Counted from the first letter of the stretch, positions 1-6,293 are shown. The stretch is DNA of 7,294 bases from Candidatus Zixiibacteriota bacterium (GCA_022572905.1 JACZUZ010000091.1:1-7294), one strand, 5' to 3'. Made by a program: numbers and translations. Notes: generated by a model not told the origin, from the sequence alone.

Positions 1-663
1 CATCCGGAAATGAAGCTGATTGTTCTCCTGATCGACGAACGCCCCGAAGAGGTCACAGATATGAAGCGCTCAGTCAAGGGCGAGGTTGTCTCATCGACGT
101 TTGATGAGCCCGCCGAGCGTCATGTCCAGGTAGCCGACATGGTTACTGCGAAGGCCAAGCGTCTGGTGGAGCACAAGTATGATGTTGTGATTCTTCTGGA
201 TTCGATCACCCGCCTGGCGCGCGCTCATAATTCGGTCGTGCCTCATTCCGGAAAAATCCTTTCTGGCGGTGTGGATTCCAACGCACTACATCGGCCCAAG
301 CGCTTTTTTGGTGCGGCGCGAAATGTAGAGGGTGGCGGATCACTTACGATTGTGGCTACGGCGCTGATCGAAACCGGATCACGAATGGATGAAGTTATTT
401 TTGAGGAATTCAAGGGGACCGGCAATATGGAGTTGGTTCTGGATCGCAGACTGGCTGATCGCAGAATATACCCGGCCATAGATATTAACCGCAGTTCAAC
501 CCGTAAAGAGGAACTCTTGATTGATCAGGAGACTTTGAGCAAAATCTGGATTCTGCGGAAATTCTTGTCTGAAATGAATACGATTGAGGCCATGGAGTTT
601 CTCGGCGACCGTTTGCGAAAGACCAAGAATAACAAGCGCTTCTTACAATCTATGAAGGACTAA
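1..663 (+). CDS. rho: Transcription termination factor Rho, C-terminal half (5' end outside window)
   Basis: Rho is the hexameric RNA-dependent ATPase that terminates transcription in the cytoplasm. The frame is open from base 1 (His-Pro-Glu before the first Met at base 10), so the gene enters from upstream and only about the last 220 of roughly 420 residues are here. The match to E. coli Rho is colinear with an offset of 198: catalytic Glu211 and Arg212 lie in ERPEEV (window residues 13-18), Walker B Asp265 in ILLDS (Asp67), the Q-loop in [11 protein letters not shown] (about 82-92), the R-loop in ETGSRMDE, and the arginine finger Arg366 in STRKEELL (Arg168). The Walker A P-loop and the RNA-binding N-terminal domain are upstream and cannot be judged. 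It ends with TAA at 661-663. The next gene is convergent, with a 54-bp gap and no U-tract terminator. Identification is essentially certain; no anomaly is seen in the visible part. Confidence 0.98.
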   Translation, partial: HPEMKLIVLLIDERPEEVTDMKRSVKGEVVSSTFDEPAERHVQVADMVTAKAKRLVEHKYDVVILLDSITRLARAHNSVVPHSGKILSGGVDSNALHRPKRFFGAARNVEGGGSLTIVATALIETGSRMDEVIFEEFKGTGNMELVLDRRLADRRIYPAIDINRSSTRKEELLIDQETLSKIWILRKFLSEMNTIEAMEFLGDRLRKTKNNKRFLQSMKD

Positions 664-715
664 TGTTCCTATTTTGATTTTGTCTGCATTATTTTAATCG
701 GAGTCAGATAAAGAA

Positions 716-743
716 CTCTATCGCGATAGGGACGAGTCCCTAT
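716..743. terminator. Overlapping palindromes at the convergent gene ends (possible weak bidirectional terminator)
   Basis: Two perfect inverted repeats overlap here. CTATCGCGATAG (718-729) is a 12-bp palindrome containing the stop codon of the minus-strand gene; in RNA the stem can extend by a G-U and a G-C pair to 716-731. ATAGGGAC (726-733) pairs with GTCCCTAT (736-743) around a 2-nt loop. They share bases 726-729, so they cannot form together. Position at the 3' ends of two convergent genes suits a terminator or 3'-end-stabilising structure. Neither strand shows a proper T-run after the stem, so an intrinsic terminator is doubtful. Confidence 0.35.
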
Positions 744-1752
744 AATCCATTCTGGCTATTACGCCATTTCTACCCCAAGTCAAAAGTAGTGGACCCTTTC
801 TCTGAACGCCCAAAAGCGCCTGAGATGTCGGCGGGCTGATGTCCTCCCAGGTTTCGCCAAAATCTTTAGTTACCCAAAGTTTGCCATTAGTTCCTGATAA
901 ATACCAGAATCCCGGAGCGTATTTGTTCAAATCCAGAAGTGATTCCTTACTCTGGAAGTCTTGTTTGCTCCAGGTGAGGCCGGCATTGAGGCTGAGCATC
1001 ATGACTCCGTCATATCCTATAACAATTCCCCTGTCGCCTTCGAGGTCTGAATCGCGATAGATGTTTTCTGCGGGGAGGGGAATATATTCCCAGCTCTTAC
1101 CTTTATCTTTTGAGATACTTACCGCAGCAAGCGCTGTGACAATAAACCTTTCTCCGGTCATGTCGTAGCTCAAGTTGGAAAAACCGGTACCATCAACATT
1201 CGATATTTTTTTCCATGTCTTGCCGCCATCATCAGTTCTGTAAACCACGGCTCCGAATCGAACGCTATCGTTTGTAATTGAACCTATCAGAACGCCAACA
1301 TTCCTGTTGGCGAACTCCAGACCATAGAAAGACATTCGGTCCATTTCCTTAAAATATCTTTGGACCCAGTTCTTACCCCAGTCATGAGTTTCAAGCAAGA
1401 CTCCATGCTCACCGCAGATAAAGCCCGATGAGTCAGTGTTAAAAGCGATATCCGTAAAGCGCACATCAAATTGCTGATTTCGCCTCGAATCGATTATTGA
1501 AAGTCGAAATGGCCGTACATAGTGAGTTGTGTCCCAGGTGTCCCAGAGTCTTCCATCCATTGAGACATATAGCGCATATGAGAGCGAGAAAACGTTCCCT
1601 GCCGTAACGTCCGCCCTGGTGTTGGTGCTGAGTATCTCCCATTCACCGGCCGCTGAATTTCCAGCGAGTCCAATCAAGACGGTGGCTGTTAAGGCTGCGG
1701 ACTTTAAAACGTTCGACAAACTGTGTTTCCAGATTCTCCGGGCTAGAGTCAT
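718..1752 (-). CDS. Secreted YCF48/BNR-like beta-propeller protein of unknown function
   Basis: This 344-residue protein starts with a clear signal peptide: basic Arg5, Arg6 and Lys9, a hydrophobic core at about 17-31, and a likely signal peptidase I site after Ser33-Ala34-Ala35. The mature part carries Asp-box (BNR/YCF48-type) motifs ending in Trp: THDWGKNW (122-129), RTDDGGKTW (172-180), ISKDKGKSW (213-221), a weaker SLNAGLTW (254-261) and VTKDFGETW (294-302). The Trp residues are 51, 41, 40 and 41 apart, the period of propeller blades; SMDGRLW (64-70) may be a further degenerate blade. Such folds occur in the photosystem II assembly factor YCF48 and in many secreted proteins and sialidases, but no sialidase catalytic set is recognisable, so I assign no activity. 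No lipobox or C-terminal sorting signal is seen. The ATG at 1752 has AAAGG (1767-1763) at good spacing, the clearest Shine-Dalgarno sequence in the window. It is transcribed alone, opposite to all other genes. Confidence 0.85.
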   Translation of the reverse strand: MTLARRIWKHSLSNVLKSAALTATVLIGLAGNSAAGEWEILSTNTRADVTAGNVFSLSYALYVSMDGRLWDTWDTTHYVRPFRLSIIDSRRNQQFDVRFTDIAFNTDSSGFICGEHGVLLETHDWGKNWVQRYFKEMDRMSFYGLEFANRNVGVLIGSITNDSVRFGAVVYRTDDGGKTWKKISNVDGTGFSNLSYDMTGERFIVTALAAVSISKDKGKSWEYIPLPAENIYRDSDLEGDRGIVIGYDGVMMLSLNAGLTWSKQDFQSKESLLDLNKYAPGFWYLSGTNGKLWVTKDFGETWEDISPPTSQALLGVQRKGPLLLTWGRNGVIARMDYRDSSLSR

Positions 1753-1893
1753 TTTTTCTTTACCTTTCGGTTCAAATTTATTGCTTTACGCATATGTTGA
1801 TGCCAAAAGTCGAATACGTGCTACAAAATTGAGGTTTCTATCGCCACTATTCCTATCTTATCGTCCGGATAGGGCTTAATCAAAGGAAAAAGA

Positions 1894-1924
1894 TTGCAAC
1901 CCCGGCCGAATGAGAAGATATAGA
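1894..1924 (+). promoter_or_regulatory. Candidate sigma70-type promoter for the ftsE-ftsX-envC operon (weak)
   Basis: TTGCAA (1894-1899) and TATAGA (1919-1924) resemble -35 and -10 boxes, but the 19-bp spacer is longer than ideal. It lies in the 214-bp divergent spacer (1753-1966) upstream of the ftsE-like gene, where a promoter is needed because the upstream neighbour is on the other strand. For the minus-strand gene the best I find is TTGGCA on the minus strand (1806-1801), without a convincing -10. The spacer otherwise holds only a 6-bp inverted repeat (1852-1857 with 1868-1873). If this organism uses non-E. coli promoter motifs, this call fails. Confidence 0.3.
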
Positions 1925-1927
1925 TTA

Positions 1928-1953
1928 TACAACCGCATGTGAAATAGGTTGTA
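1928..1953 (+). repeat. 7-bp inverted repeat just upstream of the ftsE-like start
   Basis: TACAACC (1928-1934) and GGTTGTA (1947-1953) are perfect inverted copies around a 12-nt spacer, ending 13 nt before the ATG at 1967. It directly follows the candidate -10 box, so it could be an operator overlapping the transcription start, or a leader hairpin limiting ribosome access. The gene lacks a recognisable Shine-Dalgarno sequence. Function is inference. Confidence 0.4.
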
Positions 1954-1966
1954 CTAACAGATAGAT

Positions 1967-2704
1967 ATGAATGATATAGATATGAATAACGGCCCCCAGA
2001 GAAACGACCAGTCTCATTCTGAGAGCGGCGCTAATTCACTTCCGGAACAGGGCGGGGCGAGGGGGGCAGGCTCTCCGGAGGTTCTTTCCGTCAGCGCGGA
2101 TTTCATAGACGAAATCGAAACAGAGAGGCGAACTCATGATAGATCCGTCAGAATTTTCGCAAGTGAGCGACTTGAGATCGACTGGCTATCAAATAAAGCC
2201 GCTCGTCGGTTGGTGTCCCATCTGGTAGGAGTTTTGCGATCCCCGCCAAATCGTATATCAGCTCTGGGCGAGGACTTGGGGAAATCATCTCGTCGTCAAA
2301 TTACTCGCTTGCGTCGCAGAATCGGGGTAGCTGGTTTCCAGTTCGAATTAATTCAAGACTTGAGCGTTAAGGAGAATCTGGAGTTCCCCTGTATTCTAAA
2401 GCGTCTTCCAAAACAGCAGATCAAATTTTTGGTCGAGAAAATAGCCTCCGGTTTAAATCTTGAGTACCTGCTGGATGAAAAGGTTGAATATCTTGGTTCA
2501 GCGGATAAGCGAATGGCATTGATAGCCCGAGCTCTGACCCATGCGCCTGAATTGTTTATCGGTGAATCTATAGAAGTAGGACTTGATTCAGGCCGGAGAG
2601 CGCTTGTGGATAGCGAATTGAAGCGAATGACACTGGGAGGAGGGGCCGTTTTGCTCTTCAGTCAGGCGAATTCGGGAAAATCAGAAAACCAAAATAGAGG
2701 ATGA
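1967..2704 (+). CDS. ftsE: FtsE-like ABC protein with all nucleotide-binding motifs degenerate (pseudo-ATPase)
   Basis: FtsE is normally the cytoplasmic ATPase that drives FtsX at the division site. This 245-residue product is open throughout and overlaps ftsX by 4 nt (ATGA). Residues 1-45 are a polar, probably disordered extension; the ABC-like part runs from about 55 to 235. Alignable landmarks are LVGVLRSPPNRISALGEDL (86-104, equal to the stretch after Walker A), RRRIGV (116-121), DLSVKENL (131-138), IARAL (186-190) and GLD (205-207). The functional motifs are lost: Walker A GxSGxGKST reads WLSNKAARR (73-81, Lys to Ala79); the Q-loop reads GFQF with Phe124 for Gln and Gln one place later; signature LSGGEQQ reads LGSADKR (176-182); Walker B Asp-Glu reads Glu200-Ser201; the switch His is Gln233. 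I aligned by eye against remembered family consensus, so single positions may shift. Start ATG 1967 lacks a clear Shine-Dalgarno sequence; Met6 (1982) is an alternative. It probably no longer hydrolyses ATP and may be a scaffold for FtsX. Confidence 0.82.
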   Translation: MNDIDMNNGPQRNDQSHSESGANSLPEQGGARGAGSPEVLSVSADFIDEIETERRTHDRSVRIFASERLEIDWLSNKAARRLVSHLVGVLRSPPNRISALGEDLGKSSRRQITRLRRRIGVAGFQFELIQDLSVKENLEFPCILKRLPKQQIKFLVEKIASGLNLEYLLDEKVEYLGSADKRMALIARALTHAPELFIGESIEVGLDSGRRALVDSELKRMTLGGGAVLLFSQANSGKSENQNRG

Positions 2705-3570
2705 GCGGAAACTATTTTACAAGGGAATTAGGACGGATTCTGCGTCGTTCGCCACTTTCACATCTCGGCTCGCTGGCTGTGACAACTCTGCTATTCGCGC
2801 TTTTTAATCTTATTTGGATCGGTTCACGCGCCGCAGATCGTTATTACGAGCAATTGGTCAGTTCTTTGACCATGGAGCTCTTTTTCGAGGCTGAAGAAAT
2901 CGATGATAATTTGAGCCGCCGAATCGCCATTCTCGAGAAAACCCCGGGGGTTTCCTCCGTTGAGATAATATCCAAGGATCGCGCCCGCGAAAGACTTCGG
3001 GAAAGATTGGGGATTGATTATTTGTCAAAGGAAAAACGAAATCCCCTTCCAATATCCGCATTGCTTTCATTTCAATTCGGATTCCCTTCGAGTGAATCTA
3101 TGGGCGCTCTTGAGAGGAAATTTAAGGCTTGGGAGGAGGTGCGTGATGTTAGTTACAGCCGACTCTGGCTCAAGACTGTCGAGAATAACAGGGAAATTAT
3201 TCGAAACGCGCTAATAATCCTGCTTTCGGCAACTCTGGTGGGAGCGATGCTAAATGTTGCGGTTTTGTCTGCGCTTCTAATCGGGGGGAAATCAAATCAC
3301 CTTCGCCAGCTCAGGCTACTCGGCGCCGGCGGCGCCAGATTGGGGGCTCCATATTTGGTCGAAGGAGCTGCCCTGGCGACTCTTTCTGCGTCACTTAGCT
3401 GGGCGCTACTGCTATGGGCTTCCAGCCAGCTTGAGCTACCGGCCCTGATTCGCGAATCCGGGCCACCCATAAATGAAATCTTGATTCTAATTTCCGCCGC
3501 GGCCACTTTGGGTTTCACAGGAGCGCTTTTCGCAGTAATTCGTTCGCTGGGGAAAAACAGAGAAAAATAA
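2701..3570 (+). CDS. ftsX: Cell-division ABC-type membrane protein FtsX
   Basis: FtsX is the inner-membrane partner of FtsE; its extracytoplasmic domain binds EnvC or PcsB-type hydrolase regulators at the septum. The 289 residues show the family layout: basic cytoplasmic start (RELGRILRRS), TM1 about 22-42, an extracytoplasmic domain about 43-165 with the family-typical pattern TPGVSSVEIISKDRA (81-95) and NPLP (114-117), then TM2 about 168-195, TM3 about 219-241 and TM4 about 257-281. The cytoplasmic loop after TM2 (RQLRLLGAGGARL then PYLVEGA) matches the FtsX segment that contacts FtsE. Length is normal for the family. The ATG overlaps the stop of the FtsE-like gene, and AGAGG (2696-2700) directly abuts the start with no spacer, so translation is probably coupled to the upstream gene. 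Nothing in FtsX itself looks decayed, in contrast to its ATPase partner. Confidence 0.95.
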   Translation: MSGNYFTRELGRILRRSPLSHLGSLAVTTLLFALFNLIWIGSRAADRYYEQLVSSLTMELFFEAEEIDDNLSRRIAILEKTPGVSSVEIISKDRARERLRERLGIDYLSKEKRNPLPISALLSFQFGFPSSESMGALERKFKAWEEVRDVSYSRLWLKTVENNREIIRNALIILLSATLVGAMLNVAVLSALLIGGKSNHLRQLRLLGAGGARLGAPYLVEGAALATLSASLSWALLLWASSQLELPALIRESGPPINEILILISAAATLGFTGALFAVIRSLGKNREK

Positions 3571-3596
3571 ACAGGGAAAGTGAATAGAGCGACAGT

Positions 3597-4823
3597 TTGG
3601 ATTATTTAATCAGAAAAATTTCTCCCCGACGGTTAAGCGCGAGTTCTGCAATTGTTGCGATACTCGCGCTCTTGGTTGGCTCTTTAAGCTACAGCTCACT
3701 CCCGGCCAAAGAGCGCTCCAAAGTCAAGAGCGCCCGAACGGAGCTTTCGGAAGTGCGAATCGATATTGATAACACCCAGAATAGACTTGATTCACTGCGA
3801 GGCGACGAAACAAAGATGGTTAAACGCCTCTCTGATCTCGACGAACGAATCGGTCTGGATCGTCAAGTCATTCAAAAAATCACCCGCAAGCTTCGAAATC
3901 TTCGCCGACAAGCGCGGGAATGCGAGGAAAATCTGCAGAGAAGCCAGATCAAGCTCGTCTCAGCCACTGAGAGCTTTATGAATGACCTGACTCTGGTTTA
4001 TATTGAAGGCTCCAGGGATCGTCCTCGGGCTGGTTTTGGAATTGATCGACCTAATCAGGAGGCTGATGAATTCTGGTGGGGAGTGTATTTGAAATCTCTT
4101 GGAGATATGTCGCTCAAAAACCTGAGCGAGGCCCGAGACTCATCGGTTTGGGCCCGGAAAGCCCTTGAAAACGTGGTTGAATCCAGCGCGGAAGCGGCGC
4201 GTCTTAAGCGCAAGAAAACAGTTAGCGCCAGTATTACGCTCTCAAAGAAAGAAAAATCCAAGAAATCTCTGACTAAGATACGTCAGGAGAGAGAGAAGGA
4301 GGCGGATCGCCTGCTTTACCTAACCGAGGCGTCGCGCCAAATGGCTGATCTGGTCGCTCGTCTGGAGAAAAAAGAGAGAGACCGACGGGGAAGCGCCGAT
4401 TCGTGGAGAATGCCATCTACCGGGTTATTCCTGGCGTTAAAAGGGAAACTTAAAGCCCCCATTCAGGGCAAAATCAGCTCTCATTTCGGGTGGAGCACCG
4501 ATCCGGTTACAAATCTCAGGTCTTTTTCCTCCGGGATAGTGATTCAGGGAAAGCCCAATTACAATGTTCGAGTCGTCGCGCCGGGTAAAGTAGCCTATGT
4601 GGGGTCATTGCGGGGATATGACAACTTCGTTATTGTAGAGCATGAGGACGGATTCTATACAACCTACGGCGGGCTGGGCAGAGTGAAAGTTTCTCTTGAT
4701 CAGTATCTGAAAGTTCGCGAACCGGTTGGCGTAACAACTGACGGAATTGTGAAGTTCGAGATACGCAGCGGTAAAGAATCTGTTGATCCGGTTGAGTGGT
4801 TAGATTTTTCCAGCTTGAGATAA
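3597..4823 (+). CDS. envC: EnvC-like murein hydrolase activator (coiled coil plus degenerate LytM/M23 domain)
   Basis: EnvC-type proteins are periplasmic, bind the FtsX extracellular domain through a coiled coil, and activate septal N-acetylmuramyl-L-alanine amidases. The 408-residue product has an N-terminal signal or anchor (basic 6-12, hydrophobic 17-31), long charged helices at about 38-130 and 175-265 typical of coiled coil, a helical linker with FWWGVYLKSLGDM (159-171), and a LytM domain at about 285-402. M23 zinc and catalytic residues are missing: the HxxxD pair is Ser311 and Val315 (GIVI, like GMVI in E. coli EnvC), the YxH histidine is Gly359, and the HxH pair is Ile384 and Lys386. 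His349 remains. It is thus a regulator rather than an enzyme. The start is TTG at 3597: an in-frame TAG at 3585-3587 excludes anything earlier, and a later start would cut the signal peptide. A GAG (3587-3589) is the only Shine-Dalgarno hint. The gap after ftsX is 26 bp. Confidence 0.9.
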   Translation: MDYLIRKISPRRLSASSAIVAILALLVGSLSYSSLPAKERSKVKSARTELSEVRIDIDNTQNRLDSLRGDETKMVKRLSDLDERIGLDRQVIQKITRKLRNLRRQARECEENLQRSQIKLVSATESFMNDLTLVYIEGSRDRPRAGFGIDRPNQEADEFWWGVYLKSLGDMSLKNLSEARDSSVWARKALENVVESSAEAARLKRKKTVSASITLSKKEKSKKSLTKIRQEREKEADRLLYLTEASRQMADLVARLEKKERDRRGSADSWRMPSTGLFLALKGKLKAPIQGKISSHFGWSTDPVTNLRSFSSGIVIQGKPNYNVRVVAPGKVAYVGSLRGYDNFVIVEHEDGFYTTYGGLGRVKVSLDQYLKVREPVGVTTDGIVKFEIRSGKESVDPVEWLDFSSLR

Positions 4824-4836
4824 CTTGCGTTATTTA

Positions 4837-4854
4837 TTTGAGATCTGTCTTAAA
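4837..4854 (+). repeat. Small hairpin in the envC-holB gap
   Basis: TTTGAGA (4837-4843) can pair with TCTTAAA (4848-4854), with one G-U pair, around a TCTG loop. It sits 5 nt before the delta' start codon in a 36-bp gap. There is no T-run after it, so it is unlikely to be a terminator; it may only reflect the A/T-rich leader. Confidence 0.25.
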
Positions 4855-4859
4855 CATAT

Positions 4860-6056
4860 ATGAATGATTTTTTTGGTGAACCGGAAGCCAGTCAGAATTT
4901 CCCTTTAGAGGACAATCAGGAATCTTCGACTCGGGGCGAGGGGAGCGCTGACCTCTTGTTTGGCGTTTTGGCCGATCGCGCGCTAACATGCGCGGTTGCC
5001 CAGAACCGAATTGCTTCGACCTATCTGTTCTATGGTCCGGAGGGCGTGGGAAAATGGAAAGCCGCGCTGAGATTCGCGCAGTTTCTCAATTGCTCGCGTC
5101 GGGATATTCGATCGGCATTGACCGGGGCTTGCGGGAATTGTCCTAGCTGTTTGCAAATTACAGCCGGAACCTTTCCGGATCTGAGTCTGGCATTTCCTAT
5201 GCCTTCGGCAAAGAATCAGACAGAAAAAATAGAGAATCTTCAATATTTCAAAGAGTCCAAACGCGCGAATCCATACCGGATTGTGTCATGGGACAAACAG
5301 GCCGGGATATCTATTGAAACCGCCCGTGAGATAAAAAAAGAGTTGTCGAGAACTATCTCGGTGGGCTCTTACCGACTGGCCATATTTTATCAGATTGAGA
5401 AAATGCGCGCGGAGTCGCTCGACGCTCTCCTGCGGATGATAGAAGAGCCGCCTGCGCAGACCGTCATCATACTGATTTCCAACCAGCCCGAGTCGCTTGC
5501 CGCCACAATTTCCTCGCGCTGTCAGAAAGTGCGTTTTTCTCCCATACCTCTGGAAAAATTGGAGCGATACCTGAGTGAACAGGCAGACGTACCATCAAAG
5601 CGCGCCAAATTACTGGCCCGGCTGGCGCAGGGTTCCCCGGGAGAAGCCTACCGCCTTAACCAATCATCCGATAAGAGCGACAGCGAATACACCGACCGCG
5701 ACCTGAGTTGGCTGTGCTTCAAGACCTGCCTGCTGGAGAAACCGTCTACCGCTCTGGATATTACAATGCGAAGCCTGAACCTTAACAACCGCTCCGAAGC
5801 TGAAAAAACTCTCGAGAGTTGGAGCGGCTATTTGCGGGACTTGCTGATGGTTCGATTGGGGACCGAAGATTTGATAATTAACATTGACAGACTGGCCGAC
5901 CTGCGAAAACTTTCCTTCGGTCTCAGTCTGGATTCGTCCTTTTATGCGCTGGTGGATACATTTACTACAACATCAAAGAATCTGCGACACAATGTCGCCG
6001 CACCTCTGGCATTCGCCAGCCTGGAGATATCGCTTCATAACACTTTGAGAAGCTAG
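4860..6056 (+). CDS. holB: DNA polymerase III delta' subunit (HolB-type clamp-loader protein)
   Basis: Delta' is the stator subunit of the clamp loader that places the sliding clamp on DNA at replication forks. In its 398 residues, an N-terminal polar stretch (1-30) is followed by the AAA+ module: Walker A-like GPEGVGKW (59-66), a four-cysteine zinc site at Cys78, Cys91, Cys94 and Cys97, a Walker B-region RLAIFYQIEKM (172-182), DALLRMIEEPP (188-198), sensor-1 region ILISN (204-208), and the SRC motif (Ser219-Arg220-Cys221). SRC supplies the trans-acting arginine to a neighbouring subunit. The Walker A Ser/Thr is Trp66 and the Walker B acidic pair is gone, so it probably does not hydrolyse ATP. 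This fits delta' and argues against a gamma/tau (DnaX) assignment. The insert after the zinc site (105-150, with FPDLSLAFPMP) resembles delta' of FCB bacteria in my recollection. The remaining C-terminal part is a helical collar. The ATG at 4860 has no clear Shine-Dalgarno sequence. Adjacent ricT is a frequent neighbour. Confidence 0.92.
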   Translation: MNDFFGEPEASQNFPLEDNQESSTRGEGSADLLFGVLADRALTCAVAQNRIASTYLFYGPEGVGKWKAALRFAQFLNCSRRDIRSALTGACGNCPSCLQITAGTFPDLSLAFPMPSAKNQTEKIENLQYFKESKRANPYRIVSWDKQAGISIETAREIKKELSRTISVGSYRLAIFYQIEKMRAESLDALLRMIEEPPAQTVIILISNQPESLAATISSRCQKVRFSPIPLEKLERYLSEQADVPSKRAKLLARLAQGSPGEAYRLNQSSDKSDSEYTDRDLSWLCFKTCLLEKPSTALDITMRSLNLNNRSEAEKTLESWSGYLRDLLMVRLGTEDLIINIDRLADLRKLSFGLSLDSSFYALVDTFTTTSKNLRHNVAAPLAFASLEISLHNTLRS

Positions 6057-6092
6057 AGGAATATCGGGAGAAACGCAGAACAGGAGACACAC

Positions 6093-6123
6093 TGGAAAAC
6101 CCAGATTGGAAAACCCAGAATGG
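6093..6123 (+). repeat. 14-bp tandem duplication in the holB-ricT spacer
   Basis: TGGAAAACCCAGAT (6093-6106) is followed at once by TGGAAAACCCAGAA (6107-6120), one mismatch at the last base, and then TGG (6121-6123). It lies in the 237-bp noncoding spacer 6057-6293, where I see no convincing gene. It is probably a simple slippage duplication; a protein-binding role is possible but unsupported. Confidence 0.8.
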
Positions 6124-6257
6124 TTGTTGACCGGGAGCGAGATATAGTGGTACTTTCATTTCGATTATTGATTCCGCGAGGTACAGGTCAGGGACTTGCG
6201 CTTCAGGCGGGATGATTTCACAGGATCAAAATCGAAGCGATTCTTAGTTTAGACATA

Positions 6258-6280
6258 CCATAATTTCGTAAAAATTGTGG
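6258..6280 (+). repeat. Leader hairpin upstream of ricT
   Basis: CCATAATTT (6258-6266) pairs with AAATTGTGG (6272-6280): nine base pairs including one U-G, with a 5-nt loop. It ends 13 nt before the ricT ATG, the same spacing as the inverted repeat before the ftsE-like gene. No T-run follows, so it is not an intrinsic terminator. The left arm also contains CATAAT (6259-6264), a possible -10 box without a matching -35. A leader structure affecting translation or mRNA stability is a reasonable inference. Confidence 0.4.
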
Positions 6281-6293
6281 GTTTGGAAATATA

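Noticed and set aside
243..479. Minus-strand ORF opposite rho
   Set aside because: It lies fully antisense to strongly conserved Rho sequence and has no protein-like features of its own.
1529..1879. Plus-strand ORF of 116 codons overlapping the start of the secreted propeller gene
   Set aside because: It is mostly antisense to the signal peptide and first blade, lacks a ribosome site, and shows no family pattern.
1967..2704. FtsE-like gene as a pseudogene
   Set aside because: No stop codon or frameshift interrupts 245 codons, fold landmarks persist to the C-terminus, and the 4-nt overlap with ftsX is intact. Substitutions hit motif residues while neighbouring positions stay family-like.
3597..4823. 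EnvC-like protein as an active M23 endopeptidase
   Set aside because: The zinc ligands and catalytic histidines are replaced (Ser311, Val315, Gly359, Ile384, Lys386), matching the inactive LytM domain of EnvC.
4860..6056. DnaX (gamma/tau) instead of delta'
   Set aside because: Walker A Ser/Thr and the Walker B acidic residues are missing, and the insert after the zinc site and the overall length fit delta'; DnaX needs an active site.
6120..6215. 31-codon ATG ORF in the holB-ricT spacer
   Set aside because: No Shine-Dalgarno sequence, no recognisable family, and it begins inside the tandem duplication; a chance ORF is the simplest reading.
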